DNA of 23,763 nucleotides from JAHFJU01 sp964354865 (GTDB taxonomy: Bacteria > Patescibacteriota > Gracilibacteria > UBA1369 > UM-FILTER-53-11). A model generated the notes under the pieces. It was not told where the DNA came from, did not search any database, and saw only the letters and a list, made by a program, of their open reading frames with translations. This document shows, one piece after another, positions 22,362-23,763 of the stretch. The stretch lies in contig CAYHBN010000015.1 of NCBI GenBank assembly GCA_964354865.1, forward strand, positions 1-23,763. The letters run 5' to 3'. The translations under genes were made by a program, and so were the position numbers. Position 1 is the stretch's first letter; each line of letters opens with the position of its first letter.

Positions 22362-23575
22362 GCAAGGATTACATTTGGACATTCAATACGGCGGCTCTCG
22401 CTGCCGGACTCAACGGGACATTTTCTCTTGAGTACCACGTTCCAAGTTCGAAGATGAAAGTAGCGCCGAATGCCCTCGTTGGCTCTAGAATTTGGCTTGT
22501 GGTCAGGATCGGCAATGAAAGTTTTCTGTATGCGCTTTTGAGCCCATCTACTATTGAGCTTTACCAGGCGGGGAAGTATAAAGACGATTTCCTTATTCGT
22601 TGCGAACCTTTTTCCTCCGTTCGCTTTTTGCCGCAGCAGGAGGACCGCGATCCGTGGCGGTTGCCGTTTGAAGGCATCGAAGCGATACGGGAGTGTAGTA
22701 ATACCGAGAAATCGATCTTTTTGGCGTTAGTGAACAAAAATAACCGCGTGGGTTTTGCACCACCTTCCCGTGCAATTCTTGAATCAATTCCACGTACAGC
22801 CTTCAACGACTTCGAGCATGCTGTTCCTAATCAACTCATATCGACATTGCGAACTGTTTCCATTGGAGACGTATCTCGGTCACGATCTTTACCGGATTCC
22901 ATTTCTGCGCTTGGAGGCATTGCCCTGACTATTCTTAAATTGACACATCCTCACTTGAATGAAGCAGACATGGTGAATTTGCTCGCGATGCTCGACCCAT
23001 TGGCAAAAGCGGATGCAGGCGTGTCTATAAAATCGTCTGAGGATATTTTACGAGTACTGTCTTCGTTACCGCCGGTGGTCGATACCTTCCTGGAGGAAAT
23101 CGACCCCGAGAAGATTTGTCCTCGTACATTCATCGCAAAGACTTCAAATTCTTCTACCGAGTGGCTCGATAAAACAAATGACGCAGAGCAAGCACACGAG
23201 CAGATTCTCAAGGATCTCGTGCTCTATCTAAAAAGCAAGGAATTCAAGGTCTACAAAACACGGAGCTTTGATTTGCTCGCAGAGAAAGGAGATATTCGAT
23301 TTCTCTGTGAAATCAAGAGCTCAAACGGTTTCAATACGGTGTCGCAGGGAGAGAAAGGAATTATACAACTGCTCCGCTACTCGATGGCGTTTGCGGACGA
23401 CAAATCAGTAGGCATACGGTTCTTTTTAATCCTGCAAGATTCCGGACAACCAGCCATACACCGCTACTTGTCAAAAATTGCTGGCCGAGCCGGAGCTGAA
23501 CTCTGGCTTTATGACGACAAAAATTCATGGCCAACGCGTATTTGCAATATTAACTCAGAAATATTTTTTGACTAA
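22358..23575 (+). CDS. PD-(D/E)xK nuclease, probable restriction subunit
   Basis: A 405-aa protein. Residues 1-270 are unassigned, starting with a beta-rich region and a helical middle (about 180-250). The C-terminus is a restriction-endonuclease-like fold: a helix with Glu281 (HEQILKDLVLYLKSK), then FDLLAE with Asp305, FLCEIKSS with Glu318 and Lys320 (the D...ExK core), and a following helix with Gln337 in IIQLLRYS. The arrangement resembles the DUF3883/NO-VEIN-type nuclease domains found at the ends of defence proteins. It would cut DNA lacking the partner methylation. Last gene of the operon and of unit E2; the end hairpin begins 9 bp after its stop. Confidence 0.82.
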   Translation: MSKDYIWTFNTAALAAGLNGTFSLEYHVPSSKMKVAPNALVGSRIWLVVRIGNESFLYALLSPSTIELYQAGKYKDDFLIRCEPFSSVRFLPQQEDRDPWRLPFEGIEAIRECSNTEKSIFLALVNKNNRVGFAPPSRAILESIPRTAFNDFEHAVPNQLISTLRTVSIGDVSRSRSLPDSISALGGIALTILKLTHPHLNEADMVNLLAMLDPLAKADAGVSIKSSEDILRVLSSLPPVVDTFLEEIDPEKICPRTFIAKTSNSSTEWLDKTNDAEQAHEQILKDLVLYLKSKEFKVYKTRSFDLLAEKGDIRFLCEIKSSNGFNTVSQGEKGIIQLLRYSMAFADDKSVGIRFFLILQDSGQPAIHRYLSKIAGRAGAELWLYDDKNSWPTRICNINSEIFFD

Positions 23576-23583
23576 ATAGTGTG

Positions 23584-23747
23584 TTTTGGGCTGCGGGCAT
23601 TCACCCCTACCCCTCTGCCCTTCGCCCAAAACGGAAAAACAAAATCGAATTCTTTTTAAGAGCAATTTGCTACAGCAAATTAAAGGAAACATGTACATCA
23701 TACAACACGCGCATATCTGGTTCGGCTGCGGCCTCACCCATATTTGC
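23584..23747 (-). repeat. E2 right end (inverted)
   Basis: In order: a 16-bp imperfect stem (23584-23599 with 23616-23631) with loop TTCACCCCTACCCCTC; CGGAAAAACAAAATCGAATT; AAGAGC; hairpin AATTTGC-taca-GCAAATT (23664-23681); AAGGAAACATGTACATCATA and ACAAC (23702-23706); GGTTCGG; a short GC hairpin (GGCTGCGGCC, about 23724-23733) and TCACCCATATTTGC. It is the same series as the E1 right end with different stem sequences. Confidence 0.7.
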
Positions 23748-23763
23748 CAGCGGTCGCCCTTCG

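Larger units (their letters stand above)
14845..23747 (+). mobile_element. cargo unit E2: hairpin-ended defence island
   Basis: About 8.9 kb with nine genes, all on the plus strand, between a left end (14845-15006) and an inverted right end (23584-23747). The ends share GTTGTAYGA, TACATGTTTCCTTT, a hairpin, GCTCTTAAAAAGAAT and CGATTTTGTTTTTC, a version of the E1 end sequence specific to this unit. No transposase, recombinase or replication gene lies inside. The right end may continue past the window. Confidence 0.65.

Noticed and set aside
12217..23763. CRISPR array or Cas genes
   Set aside because: Repeats are few, inverted and structured; no regular spacer pattern and no Cas motif.
1..23763. 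Recoded UGA (Gracilibacteria/SR1 code)
   Set aside because: Several complete genes end at TGA exactly at family-typical lengths, for example at 5669 and 7450.

Overview
The window looks like a draft metagenome scaffold (it contains a 100-base N gap) from a Candidate Phyla Radiation bacterium, most likely in or near Parcubacteria. The clues are small, tightly packed and often overlapping genes; start codons that mostly lack a Shine-Dalgarno sequence, several of them 4-12 bases after a clear -10 box (near-leaderless); and protein types common in that radiation (a cysteine-rich zinc-ribbon/beta-helix protein, lamin-tail/PKD surface proteins, a short MurJ, tiny GIY-YIG nucleases beside tRNA genes). 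TGA is used as a stop, so the Gracilibacteria/SR1 code is excluded. No species can be named.

Layout. 1-900: no convincing protein gene, but two densely hairpinned stretches that look like unassigned structured RNAs. 919-5669: SGNH hydrolase, cysteine-rich zinc-ribbon protein, guanylate kinase (gmk), secreted Calx-beta protein. 5670-6444: a tRNA locus with one intact tRNA-Gln(CUG), one damaged tRNA and two tRNA 3' halves, interleaved with GIY-YIG nuclease genes in a tandem repeat of about 303 bp; the assembly gap falls inside it. 6463-12195: ordinary chromosome genes (VOC protein, YgjP-like metallopeptidase, DedA, MurJ, bifunctional-nuclease family protein, lamin-tail/PKD surface protein).

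12217-23763 is accessory DNA. A XerC/D-type tyrosine recombinase gene lies between two 28-bp direct repeats. Next come two adjacent cargo units, E1 (about 13277-14779) and E2 (about 14845-23747), each bounded by long inverted ends built from the same ordered series of hairpins and fixed motifs. The two ends of a unit match each other better than the ends of the neighbouring unit in their spacer sequence. E1 carries only an AT-rich FAD oxidoreductase. E2 carries what reads as a two-part defence island: (i) a LexA-like self-cleaving repressor, a DUF2188 protein, a ThsB-like TIR protein and a caspase-like protease, resembling type IV Thoeris; (ii) a C5-cytosine methyltransferase, an unrecognised 273-aa protein, a ParB-like protein, an SNF2-family ATPase and a PD-(D/E)xK nuclease, which together look like an uncommon multi-subunit restriction-modification system.

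Working model (inference): the hairpin-ended units are mobile cassettes that carry no transposase of their own. They are moved by an enzyme supplied in trans, possibly the adjacent recombinase, and E2 delivers abortive-infection and restriction modules, the first under DNA-damage-responsive control.
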